DNA from: Myoxocephalus aenaeus
Taxonomy: Eukaryota; Chordata; Actinopteri; Perciformes; Cottidae
Length of the DNA: 64,000 nucleotides
Assembly (NCBI GenBank): GCA_038501785.1
Contig: JBAMJR010000006.1
Span: 3,547,001 to 3,611,000, forward strand
Direction of reading: 5' to 3'
In this document: one piece after another, positions 1 to 12,420 of the stretch
Layout of the letters: each line of letters opens with the position of its first letter
How positions within the stretch are numbered: position 1 is the first letter of the stretch
The notes under the pieces: model-generated
What the model was told of the DNA's origin: nothing
The model's input: the letters and a program-made list of their open reading frames with translations, nothing else
Databases searched by the model: none
Translations under genes and position numbers: made by a program

Positions 1-87
1 CTATAATCCAGAATGCAGTACACTTTTTTTGTGTTGCCCAGAGGAACGTCTCAGCAAACATAACTGAGTGAATATTAATGTTTACAG

Positions 88-1932
88 GAATTCGAGGGTA
101 TGAAGAGCTGGGGTACAGGGCCTTTGGCATTCCTGGAAAAATGGCTGCTGGAATAGCAATTACCCTGCAGAATATTGGAGGTGAGGAGTCCATGTGACTT
201 AGTGATTTATGTGTTCGTAAATATGTTGACTGTTGGTGGACGAGTTATAATGATATCCCCCACTCAACCACACACACACAACTACATTGCATAAATCGTT
301 ATTAATGTGATTTTTCTTCTTGGCTGTACATATGATGTATGAGGATGTATGAGGATGTACTAAGAGCAACGAACAGGAGAAGTGTTGGTAAATAGCTGCT
401 GGCTATCACAAAAGTTCCTCCTACGCACTGAACAGCATGTATGGCTGGTTGTTTCTCACCAAAGCTTTTTGGATACATTAGAGGCATGATTAACATGATT
501 TAAATTGGTTAAATGTATAATGCTTTAAGACTAAATGCAAGGGTTCATGAAAATGTTTTGGCCCTAAGTAGGTGCAATAACGTGTATTGCGATTGGCTCA
601 CTGAAGCCAATTACTCACCTTCCAGGGCCACGACCAGGATTTTAGAAATACTGAGGTCAAATACTATATCAAAATATAGTGAAAAACGGCAATAAACCTA
701 AGAGTAAAAACAGCTACATTCTGGAGAAGCTTCATAATGTTTGGTACTTTTGCTTGAAAAATAACTGAAACAATATATTTATGTTCCCCAAGTGACAGTC
801 TTACTGCTGTATTAAAGCAATACAATTCTGGCCTTCTTTGTCACACTAAATGTTGTCAGATTTAAATGTACAGTGTAAAATGCCAGTAAATTACCACTAT
901 GTGTTAAGAAACCTCCCCAATGTTGCTCAAACACAAGTACATGACCCCAATGTCCTCAGTAGTAGCTACTGCTCTGTCACTTACACAAACATAATGTGAC
1001 ATGACTTAGCGAATGTCTGTTTGATCGGTATGCAAGCATATTTGCCATGAGTCCACACATTTTCACCTTTTCTCTGTCTCGTCTGTCTCGTCTGTTCCAG
1101 CTATGTCCAGCTACCTGTACATTGTTAAATCTGAGTTACCGCTGGTCATCCAAGCGTTCCTGAAGGTGGAGCCCAGCTCTGAGTGAGTATTATTATCACC
1201 TAAGTGCTTTTCAACATCAACATCTCTGTGCTGTCAGTGAAAGGCACTCAACGTTTGCCTGCTGTCCAGCTCAGACACTGTGTGCAAGGTCAAGGGCCTT
1301 GGCAGAGTATGTGGGCAGGTAATATATTCAGTTTGCACCATTCATTGATTCAGTGGGTGTGGGGGTGTGATGAGAATGGCAGCCTGTAATTGGCTGTGCT
1401 GCAGGGGGCCCACGGTTGGGTACTATCTGTCCGTTATGTCTACACACAACATAAACCCTCAGTGCTGTAAGCTTGTGGAGGCAAGCGCTGTTTTTGTCAG
1501 AGTCAAGCCACATACACAGACGCTCTGCATAAGGCCTGAAGTAGTTTCCAGCTGCCTGTACCAATCTAAAAACAAACCGTGTGCTCAAAAAGTATTCTAG
1601 CGACTGCAGCAGTTCCTTTTAAAACATCTCAGGTTTTAAAAATTAAAACATTTAGTTTTACATATTGGAGCTAAACATCTAGACAATCCTCTAATGCCGC
1701 CAATGTAATACATAATACTCAGCAGAGTGTCTTTTTCCATTTTTATGCCATGCTATTAAAAAAATTCTACCGTCTAAGCCTTCTGAAGGGCACGCTACCT
1801 TTTATCATTGAGTAAGTTTAGAGTGGGATGAAGTGATATATATATATATATATATCTATGTTTGTGTGTGTTCAGGGGCTTAGCTACAAAGAAAATGACG
1901 TATGAAGTATTGTGACTCATGATCTCACTGTG

Positions 1933-2002
<70 letters not shown>

Positions 2003-5000
2003 ACAAATGACAGCAGCAGGTGGTTTAACATGGGTGCTAAATTCCATGGTCGAGCATAAGGACAAGTCAGCTGAGGGCTGGCACCCAGCAACCGAGACAC
2101 ACTGTTGATTTCTACTTAGTGTGTCTCTTTCTAGTCAGATCCATGGCGTCAGGAGAACAGGTAGGGCTAGGGAGGGTCAAACAAAAGGATATTTTATCTA
2201 TTTGGAAGTAGAAGTAATCTCAGAGGTGTAGTCTTGAGACCAAGTCACACAAATTTGAAACTTGAGACTTGGACTTGGACTTACTGTGCTGTGAGACTTG
2301 ACTCCATAAAGAGCCTGATTGATACTATATTTGTTATGCAGATACAATATACTAATACCAATATTTGAGAGCTAAAATAAATTAGTAAATTATTTTTATT
2401 TTTATACAAACACATAACACAATAGGATCCCCTAAATGTGTTATTTCAACCTAAATATGTGCTATACATTTTACAGTTTCAAAATAAAAAAAGAATAGGC
2501 TACCAATGAACAATAAAAATAATAATAATACTTGTGCTATCGGCCATTCTTAACCACTCAGCTTGCATTTTTAATCATTATGCATCACAAACACTCAGCT
2601 ATGTATTAACACATCCTATAGCAAAATGTTCAAATGCAAAACTTGCAATTTTCTGATGAAGACTAATGTCACTGTGACTTGGATTGGTCTCGGTTTACTT
2701 TAGATGAGACTTTCCCTAAACAGCTCTGGATTCACATCACAGCAGATACATTTCATCCCACATGTGAAAGCTGATCGTCTCAAATGAACTGCTGGCCAAA
2801 TATCCTAAGAGGACATGACCTGTGATTATGATGATTTAGGAGACAGCTACTAATGGATTTCCTATCACTGCCACGATTATATTAGTTTTCCTGAGAAACG
2901 CACAAGGAGCGTTTGTCTTTTCTATTCCTTTAAGTAAACTGGTGGTTTTCCACCTCTAGGACATACACATGTGTTAAGAATGGACACATTCATGTTGTGG
3001 TGTTTTTTTTAGGTTATATGAGGGTGTTGTGTTTTATGAAGGGCATTCACAGGAAGTTGTTTAATGGGAGGAAGTGTGTGGGGCCCATATATAGCCAATG
3101 ATGAAACAGCAGCATAGGCCCCGTTGCGGTTTGAAGCATAGGTGCAAGCTACTGCAGAGAAGGACCCAGATGAGGACCCATATCAGTCACAATGCGTCTG
3201 CATTTTTAACACATATTGCCATGTAAGATAAAGACGTTTACATTTTCTCACTATCCCTACTTGTATAGTTTTTGGAGGGGACTTCCACTTTATACTTTCT
3301 TGAGACCATATTCCACCCTCTCAATTAACCTGTCACAGGATTGAATAGGTTTTTTGTTTGCTATGTATGGGGTGAGTAATGTTTTTTGTGGGGTTGGTAT
3401 GAAAGAACTTAAGAGACATAAATGGAAATTATGTGATGGAATAAGCTGGTAATGTGTACCGACGTCTCCGGTGCTGTGTTGATGAGGCTCCACCATGTCT
3501 TCCTATTCTGAAACCGTGAACAGATGCATAAATCATCAGAGTTACATACAGTATACTCCAGTACTTCTGTCGAGAGCAACATAAGGAGACACATTTTTTT
3601 CCAGAGTTTTGAGGCCAAGGACGTTCCCAGGAGGTTGTTGTTGTTGGTCAGGCAAAATACGGCACATCAACCATTTAGACCAGTAGATTTTTATAGATTT
3701 TTAGAGAAAGTAGTACCAAAGTTTCACTTAATATGTAAAAGCATACATTTGATCTCTGTCTCTCTATGTGCTGTGTCTGTCTGTGCCAATGTTTGAAATA
3801 TGGAGCTCTGCAAAGTAAACTATATTTCTCTCCTAACAGTCTGTGGTACTTGAATGGAAACTACCTGGTCATCATGGTCTCTGCCAGTATCATCCTGCCC
3901 CTGGCTTTAATGAAACAGCTTGGTGAGTACAACTAGTGGACGCCGCAAGCAAGGGAAATATTTGTGGTTCTTTTCACCACAGGAACTTTTCCAGAGACAT
4001 CATTAGGAACTCCCCTGCATTTTGACCACTGGGGTCTAGTTCCAAAGGAAGCCCAACTCTGCTAAGAAAAATAAACATGACAAGTTTGGCATGATAAACA
4101 GAAAAATACTTATGGTGTATCAAAATGATCAAAGTCAAAATTATGAGAAACAAAGACTGCCAAGCTCATAATTTACACATTTACCGAATTATAACACATT
4201 TTCTATCTTTAGGATTTGTTCATTAAAGTTATGTTTTCTTTTGACGTTGATCGTAGATGTGGACATTTTGATGCAGCAGTTACCTCAAAGTCAAGCAATT
4301 AGTGTGTCTTAATCCGACCTCTGGCAGAGATAACAGTCGGGGCCCAATTAGACATAAATTTCCCCGAGTTGATCCCTCTCGCTGAACTATTCATTAATAT
4401 GAAATAAACATGCTCTTTCTGATGCCATAGTGCTGTGAGATCATTCTAATGGGGGTATTGTTGTGCAGAAGCCTCATTTATAGAAAAGTAGCAAACCTTC
4501 TGACTCTAAGCTTTGTATAGTTATTGTGTAACTATTCCATCGTACATTAGTCCCAAACAACACAAAAAGGGCAAATGGACCAGGAGCTCTAACATTAACT
4601 TTTCTTTTTATGTTCATTTTCAGGTTACCTCGGCTATACCAGTGGATTTTCTCTCAGCTGTATGGTGTTTTTTCTCTCCGCGGTAAGTTGATAGTAGCAC
4701 ATTATCATGGTGACTCTTCACAGGAAGACTCGATTTGTTCTGGCATGTCATCTTGGCACACATGTTACTCACTTTTCCCATCCTTGTCTCTATTTTGGTG
4801 GTATGTTGCTCTGTCTGATAATGCACATCAAAGGTTAAAAGTAAAATCTAAGTACTTGGCAGCTGAGTGACACAAATGTGATGTTGGCAGTGACTGTTGA
4901 GGGGCCTTGTTTATTGCATCCCTTCGTGCTTACGTCTTTTCTTAAATTCTACCGGTTCTTTTCTTCATTTTTTTTTGCATCCCTCCGCAGGTTATCTATA

Positions 5001-8000
5001 AGAAGTTTCAGATCCCTTGCCCATTCGAAGAGTTCGCAGCCAACGCCACTACTGCCCTCCTCAGCCTGAATGTCTCAAGCCACGGCCATGAGTACAACAA
5101 CGGTCTGGTTCATGCGGACGATGACGCCCACTGCGCCCCACGCATGATCAACATTAACTCCCAGGTAGGCAGCTGAGCTGAAAACACAGTCTGCTTATGT
5201 GGATTGCTTTCGAACATTAAAGCCACAAACGTTCCCACACTTATTTTGAGTCACTTCTAATCATAGAAAGTCACGTGTTAATGTGTTCTTAACAGACAGC
5301 ATACACCATCCCCATCTTGGCTTTCGCCTTTGTTTGCCACCCTGAGGTCCTCCCTATCTACACCGAGCTCCGCGAGTGAGTCACCGCTCGCCTGCATATA
5401 TTTTACAACATGTCATTGCGTAATGGGGCATTCAAATAACTGTCAACTTTTTGATTTCAGTCCAAACCAGAAGAAGATGCAGAGGGTGTCCAACATCTCC
5501 ATCTTGGTCATGTACACCATGTACTTTCTGGCTGCTCTCTTTGGCTACTTGACCTTTTATGGTGAGTTGTCACAGTTGTCCTACTTCCTTTGGCGTTTGT
5601 CTTTTACAATATCAGTGGGAAAATAATGTTCAGGAAAAAATCTGATAGTCAAGGCAGCGATACACAGTAAAACAAAAGGAGTGCCGCTTTGGTATAGCAG
5701 TTTAACTGCTTCTACATATAGAGTCAGTTAAACTGATAGATGCTTTTTTTGTAAACAAACTACATGTATGGCCTTGTGGTTGTATGTATTCAGTCATGTT
5801 GCAGTTTACATCCAGGTCTGTCCAAAATTTCATAATTTTATCCACTTAAGACATTTGTGTGAAATTGTCATAAAAAGCAGAATTCTGGAGATATGGCCAG
5901 TGGATATTTATGCTAAATTTGAAGAAATTTGCTCAAGGTGTTCTTGAGATATTGCGTTCATAAGAATAGGATGGACATTAGGTCACAGTGATATAAAATA
6001 CTTTCTTTTGCTGCTGTCTTTAGAATAAAAAAGAGAATAATTTTGTCCAAATTGAGGAATCAACAGGGTCCGAAATTATGATGAGGGGATTCTGCTTGAT
6101 ACAGAATACTAAACTACAAAAAAGAAAATCTTGCCATAATGCAGCTTTTTAAAATACTTTAATCAATGTCATGCCAAAATGCAATGGCAGCAATTAGATT
6201 GAATATTTAATCATTTTCAGAAGAGAAAGTCACCTTGGTTTTTTAAATAAATGTTCTAATCTATGGTTTTTAAAATGCATGCTGTTTAGTCATACATATG
6301 CGGTATTGATGGTTAGTGTTTTTCCTGTGTTGAAGAAAAGCAGAGCCTGTACAGTATTCTCATCCCCCACATAGAGCACAAGCTCCATCTTGTGGGGATG
6401 AGCGAGAGCGTGTGGATAGATTAGATTATTACTCAGTGAAGTTCACACAAGACTTGATCAAGAAAGTACATTTTTCGATATATATATATTTTTTTCTTCT
6501 AATATTTCTTTAGGCAATGTGGAGCCTGAGCTGCTGCACACATACAGCCGGATTGATCCATACGACACTTTGATCCTGTGTGTGAGAGTTGCTGTCCTCA
6601 CGGCTGTGACGCTGACTGTCCCTATTGTGTTGTTCCCTGTAAGTTTGCTGTTGATTTGTTCCCCGCGTCTCTCAATAAATATGATCTCGTGGTATTATTT
6701 CGTCATTGAATCCTCTGTCTGTTTCTGTCCACAGGTACGTAGAGCCATCCAGTGTATGGTATTCCCCACAAAGTCTTTCAACTGGTTCCGTCACACTGCC
6801 ATTGCTGTCGTTCTGCTCACCATCATCAATTTGCTGGTGATATTTGCTCCCAACATTCTGGGCATCTTCGGCATCATTGGTTAGTACAGCAATGTACAAA
6901 AAGATGAAATTGTATCAAAAGTATCCTAGAAAAACATAGAAATATTGTCACCGTCATGGTGACAATATTTCAGACAAGTAGCAAACATTAAAAAACATTA
7001 GAAAAAAACATGTAATATATCCTACAGGTCTTATTTATCCACCATATTCTACATATGATGTGATTATTATGGGTTACTTATTCTGTCTTTGTCCTGTTTG
7101 ACATGGCAGTGTTTCAAGCTTTCAAGTTCCTGAAAACAACATTAGAGCAACAAAAATAAAACGGGAGCAGTGCACGTGTCTGTATGGACAAACCAAGTAA
7201 ATATTATTGTCATGCTTTGTCCTCATGTTTCAAGGGTTAGAGGTCCAAGTAAAAAAAAAGAAAGAAGTCAAAAGAGCATCTTCAAAGCCACAGATTCTGC
7301 TTTGATAAATATGTGCATGCAGATGACGCAATATATGGACTGTTTGCAACAGCTTTTGGATAAAGTTAGGGCTCACAATCCTGTCTGTGTCAATTTTGAG
7401 AATAGATCAGGATAAAATCATTAACATAAATTTCTGAATGAAAATATAATTTGCAAAGCAAACCTTCTGGAGCGTTCTTGATTTAGTTTTTTACTCACAG
7501 GGGAATGCATAGGGCAGGTCTTTGTGTTGTCTCCCTCACTTTCTGTCACCACTGTATCACCTGTATCACTCTATCTCTCACTGTAAACTACAGTAAAGTA
7601 CAAAAAAAGAAAAAGAAAAGAGGAATACAAAAACAGCAACAAATGATCCATCAAGCATCCTGACAAATATTATTATTTCAACAAAACTTGGTAGGATTGC
7701 TAAGATGTTTAATTAACTAATACTCATCCCGTTGATCGCTATAAAATATCTTTGAACTGGTCACATGATAACTAACACATCTAAGACCTCACCATTATAA
7801 TCCTAGAGATCAATATACTTGAGCGTGAGGTTCAACTGAAATGGATAATTCATTTGATATCTCCATGATTGAGACTAGAACTAGAAGCATGTTTTGAATG
7901 AGCTGTTTATCTTTGAAACCTTGTGTTTAATGCCATCATGGTGGAGTTAAGTGACATTTTAAGATTAGCTAACAGTTGACTGGCAAGCGATGTGAGTGAA

Positions 8001-8450
8001 CAGAGGAAAATGAAAATAGCACATGAAGACGTCTTCATGTCACTGCAGTGCTATTTGCTTTGTGTTTCACCGGCTCTTCCTCGTTCCCTTTTCAGGTGCA
8101 ACGTCGGCTCCCTGCCTCATTTTCATCTTTCCTGCTGTCTTTTACATCCGCATTGTTCCCAAAGAAGATGAACCCATGAACTCTGTTCCTAAGATACTGG
8201 TGAGGCCTTAAAATCTTTCCCCCTTCACTTATTCATTATGCTTGTTTGGTGATTATCCCGCGTGATAAAGGCTATTGTCATGGAATAGAGTTCTTAATAA
8301 TTAAGTGTCAATGCCATCAATGTGCTCTTTTCCCCTGATTCTTAGGCGGCCTGTTTTGCAGCTTTGGGTGTCTCTTTCATGGTAATGAGTCTTAGCTTCA
8401 TACTCATCGACTGGACTTCAGGGAACAGCCATGCTGCTGGAGGCCACTAG
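88..8450 (+). CDS. slc38a3: slc38a3 (SNAT3), sodium-coupled neutral amino acid transporter, 3' part
   Basis: Plasma-membrane system N transporter of the SLC38 (AAAP) family. In the family it carries glutamine, histidine and asparagine with Na+ in exchange for H+. Coding exons, all GT-AG: 88-180, 1101-1182, 3840-3922, 4624-4682, 4991-5164, 5296-5375, 5461-5561, 6514-6638, 6735-6879, 8096-8199, 8346-8450 (stop TAG). Joined, they give 382 residues in one unbroken frame. This matches the region from about residue 125 to the end of the roughly 500-residue vertebrate protein, so the N-terminus and first membrane helices lie upstream of the window. Visible landmarks are YEELGYRAFG, ITLQNIGAMSSYL, the HPEVLPIYTEL helix, MYFLAALFGYLTFYG and VIFAPNILGIFG. 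Exon 4991-5164 encodes the variable extracellular loop with two N-glycosylation sequons (NAT, NVS) and two cysteines (PCP, HCAP) placed like the SNAT loop disulfide. The paralogue slc38a5 is the main alternative; adjacency to gnai2 favours slc38a3. Confidence 0.92.
181..1100 (+). other. slc38a3 intron
   Basis: A 920-bp intron between coding exons, donor gtgagg and acceptor tgttccag. It is AT-rich unique-looking sequence. I see no gene, RNA or recognisable element in it. Confidence 0.8.
1836..1855. repeat. (TA)n microsatellite
   Basis: Uninterrupted AT/TA dinucleotide run in an slc38a3 intron. Confidence 0.95.
1934..2000. repeat. (AC)n microsatellite, about 33 units
   Basis: Uninterrupted CA/AC run of 67 bases inside an slc38a3 intron; likely length-polymorphic. 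Confidence 0.97.
2222..2730. repeat. Degenerate fish dispersed repeat (gacttg-rich type)
   Basis: The stretch begins with repeated words such as 'gagacttggacttgg' and 'gagacttgactcc', and near its far end has 'gtgacttggattgg' followed by 'gagactttccc'. I recall this pattern as a very common short non-autonomous repeat in fish genomes. Boundaries are approximate and no target-site duplication was identified. Confidence 0.4.
3923..4623 (+). other. slc38a3 intron
   Basis: A 701-bp intron, donor gtgagt and acceptor tttcag. Ordinary AT-rich sequence; I see nothing else in it. Confidence 0.8.
4683..4990 (+). other. slc38a3 intron
   Basis: A 308-bp intron, donor gtaagt and acceptor ctccgcag. An open frame runs from exon 4624-4682 into this intron, but homology stops at the donor site. 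Nothing else is seen. Confidence 0.8.
5562..6513 (+). other. slc38a3 intron
   Basis: A 952-bp AT-rich intron, donor gtgagt and acceptor tttctttag preceded by a short TA run. No gene or recognisable element was seen. Confidence 0.8.
6939..6971. repeat. Perfect inverted repeat, 14-bp arms, 5-nt loop
   Basis: Arm gaaatattgtcacc (6939-6952), loop gtcat (6953-6957) and arm ggtgacaatatttc (6958-6971) pair without mismatch. It lies 60 bp downstream of an slc38a3 donor site. The loop is too small for a typical microRNA precursor. Confidence 0.85.
7884..8015 (+). repeat. 132-bp dispersed repeat, copy 1
   Basis: Runs from 'gaagcatgttttgaatg' to 'gaggaaaatgaaa' and matches 14699-14830 at 131 of 132 positions, same orientation, no indels. 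The only difference is tggcaag here against tgacaag there. It lies 80 bp before the slc38a3 exon at 8096. The family is not one I can name. Confidence 0.95.
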
Positions 8451-9507
8451 ATGCTGCTTCGTGTTTGTGAGCTCTGGAAAGGGGGGAAATAACTGGTCAA
8501 GGTAAAGGGAGCACTGCCCCTTCAGTGGGATCATACAGGGCTGCACAGCACAGAGCAGCAGGGATGTGTAACAAAATATACACTATAGTATGTCGGATGG
8601 AATCAAGCTGTAATTGATCGAGTTAAACTAGCTTTTTGTGAACAAAATCCTTGCATAACGACATAATTAATTTAACATAGTGCAATAGTAATGCAATGTT
8701 TATGATTAATCAGGACTAAACAGGGTCTTTTCTATTGCCATCTGTTGGTGTTATCATGACGGTGAAATTGTCCTTTCCTGTTGCTTCCTTTTTATTGATA
8801 CACAAACAACTGCAGCTGGGCTGGTACTGTACAGAAAAAGAGGGCACGGTCGTCTGTTAGGCTGAAGATGGGAATGCATCAAGATATACGTGATAAATAA
8901 CTTGTTATTTTGTACACACATTACAATTATTTTCCACAAGACACACCAAAGAGAATAGTCAGATGACCCCATTCTGACCAGCTGCTCTCTGAACTGTTCA
9001 CCGTGAAGTACTATAAAACCAAAAAAAAGAGAGCAGGTGGCATTTAATTTCATGATATGTAGGGTTGTTATGTAATGCATCATACTAAACTGTTGTTCCA
9101 GATCAGCTAATCCTTTTCAGAAACCCTGGTGCCTTATAGCATTTGGAACAGCACACAAGCACACAGCAAAAACAGGATTGTATATTTATTTAGCTACTAT
9201 ATCTGTTTTTAATTTCAAATGGACTACATTTAACTACTGATACAGGCAATGACCCAAATGTATCGTATGATATCAGTTTTTGTTTTTAGCTTACAGTATA
9301 TAAATGATGGAAGGAGTTACGACTGAAGATATTTAGATTTTTTGATTAAAATACAAAGACCATGATCTTAGCATTAAATACCTCCCCTTGCAGAACGTTT
9401 AGCTCACATATGCCAAACGGTGACCTTGAATATAAACCAAGTACAGCTCAAGATTTAAACTGACAGTTCACATGTGAGTCTGGCTCTTAAATCTCTTGAA
9501 TTCTTGA

Positions 9508-9521
9508 CCCCCCCCCCCCCC
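9508..9521. repeat. C14 homopolymer
   Basis: Run of 14 cytosines in the probable slc38a3 3' UTR. Confidence 0.9.
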
Positions 9522-9814
9522 TTGCATTTCTCATTTAAGTTTTTATTAATTCAGAAATTAAAAAAATTCCACACTGAATAAGCAAAATTCAAACTTAAAT
9601 GAAAAGAATAGTAGTGTAGTGAAAATACACATATTCACATTCTTGCAGTTAGATTAAAAGATTGATACCGCATTAGGTTTAGATTAAAGTTAAACGCCTC
9701 CCAGACCCTAAAGCTCACTATCTAACACTTAATAACTGGAAGTCACCTACCTCTAGTGAAATATGGTGTCCAGCCATGCAGGTAGTTTGGGTTGTACTTG
9801 CTCAGGTGTTGAGT

Positions 9815-9848
9815 TACACTATAAGGACAAAAGTATGTGGACACCGAA
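9815..9848 (+). mobile_element. Fragment resembling a Tc1/mariner-type terminus
   Basis: The words 'tacactataaggacaaaag' and 'tatgtggacacc' resemble the widespread fish terminal sequence 'cactatatggacaaaag..' linked to Tc1-like elements and their MITEs. No matching inverted partner was found downstream, so this is at most a degraded end. Confidence 0.45.
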
Positions 9849-11196
9849 GCAATGCACATATCTTAAACCTTATGCAAAGAGAACAAAAAAATAAAAACTT
9901 GACTAGACACCACTTTGGGTCAGTTAGAAAATGTGATATCATTTTTTTTTTAATGATTGGCTCAAACAAAGTTCGTCCAGACCACATGAGTTGTAAAGAT
10001 TAAGCCGCTGGTGGGAGTTAATTTTTTTAATTTGAAGATGTATTATGCTTTTGTGATTCTGTTGTAACATCTTACTGGTTTGTAGTATTTTGATCTGCTT
10101 TCACCCTAGGTGAATATTTAGACCTGCCGTCAATGTTTTGCATGTTGCTATGTCCAGTCCGTCCGGTAGTTGGTATTGTGAACACAGAGATTGAGCTTCT
10201 GACACATGTCATGCATAGACGTTATTGTGAAACAGTGCATTTGACATTTTACAGTGAAGTGTATTGAAATCATATTCTGTGCTATGTAGCTTAGTATTAG
10301 TATTATGAAACCCTTCTTAAAAGATGCTACATGAAATAATGTTTCAAACATTACTGTTGTGATGATCTGTCAGTGATGTCAGTGATGACGCGTTCATGGA
10401 TACTTTCAGTAAGTCTTCAGGTGATTTTTGAGACTCACAATAGCATGACAACATGCATATAAGTTCTTTTTATTATTTTTTTTACAAATACAATTTCATT
10501 ATATACAAATAACAAATTAACAAGTTTAAAAACAGCACAGAAGGTTTAAACTTTGAATAAATACTCAGAGAAATGTTATAACAAATATTTGCTGCTCTTA
10601 TTCAAAGGTGGTCTTATATATTGTATCGCAAATCTCAGGCTTCAGAAAAGTCCTGCGTAAATCATTACTTCTCCAGATGTATTTATATAGTAACTATTCC
10701 TTTAGCCGTATTGATTTTTTTTTTAAATTATGAATAACAGCCTTGGAAATACTTATGCACATATCAACCTCCGTCCCTTGCTTTTCCACATGTATTTACA
10801 GTGGTTGTAGTGGTGTAAATGCAAGTTTAGTTTTGTCATGTTTAGTGAACAGTTTTTCTTCACTTTAAGATATCATGCCAAAACAAAAACTGACTACCTA
10901 ATGCTTTGAAATGCCTTTAACTTTTAAACAGGTACCACCGTTTTAATACCAGAAGCAGTATATTAAATATGCATTTTTCATGTACCTAAACAAATCTGTG
11001 TGATATTTTATTATAGCCGGTGTTCAAGACAGACTGACGGAAATGATACGACTATAATATAATATGGTATATTAATTTTGGTGAATAAGACGTGGCTTTA
11101 TATAAATAATGTATATAAATGTAAACCTTTTATATTTGTGATGCATATTTACAATAGCTTGTAAAGTGTAAATAGCAGGGACAGTATTAGTTTGCC

Positions 11197-11202
11197 AATA
11201 AA
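11197..11202 (+). terminator. Polyadenylation signal (slc38a3)
   Basis: AATAAA in 'gccaataaaataattg', followed by a GT-rich element. It is the best candidate for the distal slc38a3 transcript end. Confidence 0.6.
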
Positions 11203-11225
11203 ATAATTGTAGAGGTTTTTACATT

Positions 11226-12420
11226 GTGTCTGTTGTCATCATTTCCCCTTCACTGAAACTAATTCATATTTAAACAGCACATTTTTCTGCTTATTGTATA
11301 TAAACACAAATGAAATAATCAGCCTAACTTCAATCATTTAATCTTTGTGTCTATTTGCTATTTATTTGTATGCAACTTAACAGATTTGTATAAATTGAAT
11401 AGACATTTCCACATTAGATCCTTGTAGGAATATACCATCTTCATCCCCAAACATATTTGCATAGTAGGTTATAAGTTTATCTACCTGGTCAGTGTTCTTA
11501 TCGTATCAATCTAAGTCTAAGCTGTGTTTCCATAAAAAACACTACTTTAGGTCATCAGGATCCCTCATTGCTGCTGACCTTGTTATGTCAACATTCATAG
11601 AGTGTTTACTGTAACACATCAACACTAATTCCTTTAAAGTTGCGTTTGGTCAAAATAGCAGGACAAAACATACCCCAGATACATTTCCTGCCACATTTAA
11701 GCACTTGTATGGTAACAAATGTAACAGAAGGGACTTACAGTGTCTCTGAGGAGGAAGAACATGGCAATGGCACACAAGAAGTGAACACATTGGGAATTTA
11801 ACACATTCACTCTATAGACAAATATATATTATATATATTATCAGCATTGTCCAGACCAAGACTATATTACTAAGACTTAAATAATTAAACTAAATGAACT
11901 TGTGGCTGAATGAATTGGGGCAATGTAAGACATTTCTGATGAAACAGTTTATTATTTTACTACCCTTCTTTTTTCAGTTATATTTCGATATTAACTGTTG
12001 TTAGAATGGCCTGTTTTTCCTCTGTTTTGTTTTGGGAAACACTTTGTGCTGCATTTCTTGCTATATAAATATATATTATTCATTATCATTTTCACTTCCA
12101 TTTGGCCCAGTCTGCCACCAGATAAAATGTCTATTTATGACCATATGGCGGCGCTGTTAACCAACTCTTCGATCAGCTCGACTAGGTGGTGGGCTATTTC
12201 ATTAACATGTGACACAAATACCTCTCAGCCACATTAACAGCTCGTCCTGCATCCTCATGGACAAACCTGCTCCTGCGCAGTGGAGTCAGTTACCGAGAGC
12301 AGCTCAGACCGAGGCATGCGTTTTGTTCTTTTCGTCGTCCATGTGGAGATGCAGAGGAGTGGAGTTGGCACAGCGCCCACTGCAGTCCACGCGCCACACT
12401 GCTGAAATCACCCCCCGCCC
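11226..12420. other. Intergenic region slc38a3 - gnai2
   Basis: About 1.2 kb of AT-rich sequence that turns abruptly GC-rich from about 12240 towards the gnai2 promoter. The open frames at 11998-12448 show no similarity that I recognise and partly fall in the GC-rich upstream region. Confidence 0.6.

Larger units (their letters stand above)
1183..3839 (+). other. slc38a3 intron with microsatellites and a dispersed repeat
   Basis: A 2.66-kb intron. It holds a short TA repeat (1836-1855), a long AC repeat (1934-2000) and, from about 2222 to 2730, sequence resembling a common fish dispersed repeat rich in 'gacttg' words. The remainder shows no gene. Short open frames here have no splice-site support or protein similarity that I recognise. 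Confidence 0.75.
6880..8095 (+). other. slc38a3 intron with hairpin and a 132-bp repeat copy
   Basis: A 1.2-kb intron with the less common donor gttagt and acceptor cttttcag. It contains a perfect short hairpin at 6939-6971 and, just before the 3' splice site, one copy of a 132-bp dispersed repeat (7884-8015). An open frame at 7170-7415 has no support as an exon. Confidence 0.75.
8451..11225 (+). other. slc38a3: Probable 3' UTR of slc38a3
   Basis: After the TAG stop the sequence is AT-rich with no further coding exon. An AATAAA at 11197-11202, followed about 20 bp later by a GT-rich segment (ttgtgtctgttgtc), is the best polyadenylation site, implying a 3' UTR of about 2.75 kb. It holds a C14 tract and a fragment resembling a Tc1-type terminus. 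Earlier cleavage sites cannot be excluded without transcript data. Confidence 0.55.

Noticed and set aside
1934..2000. Regular repeat arrays considered as CRISPR-like or satellite arrays.
   Set aside because: They are uninterrupted dinucleotide runs with no spacers, in a eukaryotic intron.
4610..4870. 86-codon frame starting just before an slc38a3 exon.
   Set aside because: Overlaps exon 4624-4682 in a different frame and reads into the intron. The real exon is defined by splice sites and homology.
6939..6971. Perfect hairpin considered as a microRNA precursor.
   Set aside because: Arms of 14 bp and a 5-nt loop are too short for Drosha/Dicer substrates.
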